Below are positions 62,641-64,000 of a DNA stretch of 64,000 bases, in pieces (position 1 is the first letter of the stretch; the number at the start of each line of letters is the position of its first letter). The DNA comes from Toxorhynchites rutilus septentrionalis. Lineage: Eukaryota; Arthropoda; Insecta; Diptera; Culicidae. The notes below the pieces were generated by a model, which saw only the letters and a program-made list of their open reading frames with translations, made no database searches and was not told the DNA's origin. The position numbers were made by a program, and so were the translations under genes. The stretch is from the NCBI RefSeq assembly GCF_029784135.1, contig NC_073745.1, positions 240,900,191 through 240,964,190 of the forward strand, written 5' to 3'.

Positions 62641-64000
62641 CCATCGAAAAAACTGTTAGTAAAAGAGGAATAATGATATTGGTGAAACAAAATATAAAGA
62701 GTGTCCCACAACAAATTACATCACAGTAAAAACGCTGTGGAAAATTACCCACCGGGTATTTTCTCTTTAAAATTTGGGTGATTTTATATGAAACATACAT
62801 GAGAAGAAACATATTTGACGTAGTTATCGTCCATTTATTTATTTTTTCGATGTTTTATATTCATTTCAATGCGAAGAGATCATTATTGCGTCTAAATTGT
62901 CCGCTTCTCAAATCATTTCCAGGCTTCCATCAAATGCACTATGTTGCACATGACATGATTTCCAATAACAAGTTTCGACATGTAACTAAAAGCACAACAC
63001 TGCCACGCGCAACCGAAAAGGCAAACTGTCCCATCGCAAAGTAGGGAAGCAAAAGGAGATCGAACGCTGAATGGCGTGGATTTGAGTTATTTTCTTGGGG
63101 AAACTTTTTTTTATGCGGTTCCCATCTACCGCACATGTTTTGGAAACTCATATCCCACCACGAAACAAAGGCTCAACCATCGATAGAACGTGGAAAACAC
63201 AATAAGAAATCGAAATAACACTGGTTGGCCTTTTCGATTGGATGACAGTATTATGCCGCCAAATGGTTCGCAGAATTGGTCACCGAGATTGAGATCAATA
63301 AAGAAATGCCATTTGAAAACAAACCATTACAGAAACATTTTCAATAATGAAAGAAGCTCGCGGTGAAACCAACAAAAATCTATAGCACATTATTTACCAA
63401 CGTATCTGTAACATTCCTATAAGCTGTCCATGAGAAAAGCAAATGTTTGTAATCTGCAAAACAGTGTCATCACAAATATTTTCGTCCCAATAAATTTTTT
63501 CTCTCGTTACGGAATATTTTTTCACAATTTATATACTTTATGTGACCGTCTGTTTAATGGTATTTCGGTCTAGTAATAGTAGTTTCTTAAATCCAAACAA
63601 AATGGGATGCTGTCGCTGGATACGAGCTGAACTCATGTGCATCACATTTTCCACTCGAGCATCGGGAGAAACACATTTCAAGTCTCATTCGGATGACGGA
63701 ATGACGATATAAATATGTGCATGACATTTATGGGAAGAAAATTATTGTTGGCAATGTAGAGCAATGAATCGATTGTTCGTATTACTATGCTTCATTTGAT
63801 TTGCTCTCATATGAATATTTCTTCCAATTTTGTTCCCACGGATTCGTTTGGGAGACAGTTATACCTGCACGAATTCCAGCAAATTATTTGACCCAAATAC
63901 CTTGACACTAACCCATGTACGCACCAAATCAACCGTATGACGCCCGGTCAGTTCCGTGGGAAAACACCTGACCGCGAAAAACTGTGCGGTAATCATCTGT
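62641..64000. other. non-coding stretch to window end, with one dispersed repeat
   Basis: 62850-63080 is the partner of the repeat at 28688-28940. The rest shows no gene, RNA or element I can name. Confidence 0.4.

Overview
The window looks like transposon-dense, AT-rich DNA from a mosquito, most likely an Aedes. This is inferred from a Feilai-type tRNA SINE at 3094-3335, ITmD37E transposase fragments, an RNase H-bearing I-type LINE, DINE-1-like elements and several TA-flanked MITEs. I found no host protein-coding gene that I can name. Almost every interpretable reading frame belongs to a mobile element.

Layout. 1-2.4 kb: pogo-like transposase whose frame changes at a run of seven A, then a palindromic MITE end. 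2.5-6.6 kb: mariner remnant, SINE, decayed minus-strand LINE. 6.6-8.8 kb: low-repeat island. 8.8-16.0 kb: ITmD37E remnant, minisatellite, and a 3,129-bp segment present twice in tandem, each copy holding a mariner and a SINE. 17.7-21.0 kb: TA-flanked MITE split by a 5'-truncated LINE. 22.1-24.2 kb: hAT-like non-autonomous element. 24.2-26.7 kb: second low-repeat island. 27.6-30.8 kb: two DINE-1/Helentron-like elements, one inside a Tc1 transposase. 34.5-36.1 kb: Helitron and a SINE pair. 36.9-41.3 kb: composite bounded by inverted repeats, holding a TIR MITE, a DINE-like element and a DD41D rosa transposase. 42.1-42.6 kb: Penelope RT fragment. 44.8-47.0 kb: element with GTGGAC-rich ends. 47.2-52.4 kb: DINE-like elements, an old LINE and a second Helitron. 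53.0-59.0 kb: full-length, apparently intact two-ORF LINE with a perfect 12-bp target-site duplication. 59.8-62.6 kb: three-level nest (ITmD37E, DINE-like, DINE-like).

The most interesting signal is a family of about eight non-coding elements that share one architecture. They have a T-rich 5' end reading TTTTGACGTAG, a short inverted copy of it near the 3' end, then GC and a 9-bp hairpin whose sequence changes between copies while pairing is kept, and often a 95-110-bp tandem repeat in the middle. Three copies interrupt identifiable transposon reading frames that resume on the other side without a target-site duplication. I infer DINE-1/Helentron-type rolling-circle elements. One copy carries what looks like a canonical histone mRNA 3' stem-loop and purine-rich downstream element with no histone gene, as expected if it captured a gene fragment.

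The genes here do not form a pathway. The window records successive insertions, with the intact LINE at 53-59 kb and the tandem duplication at 9.8-16.0 kb probably the youngest events.
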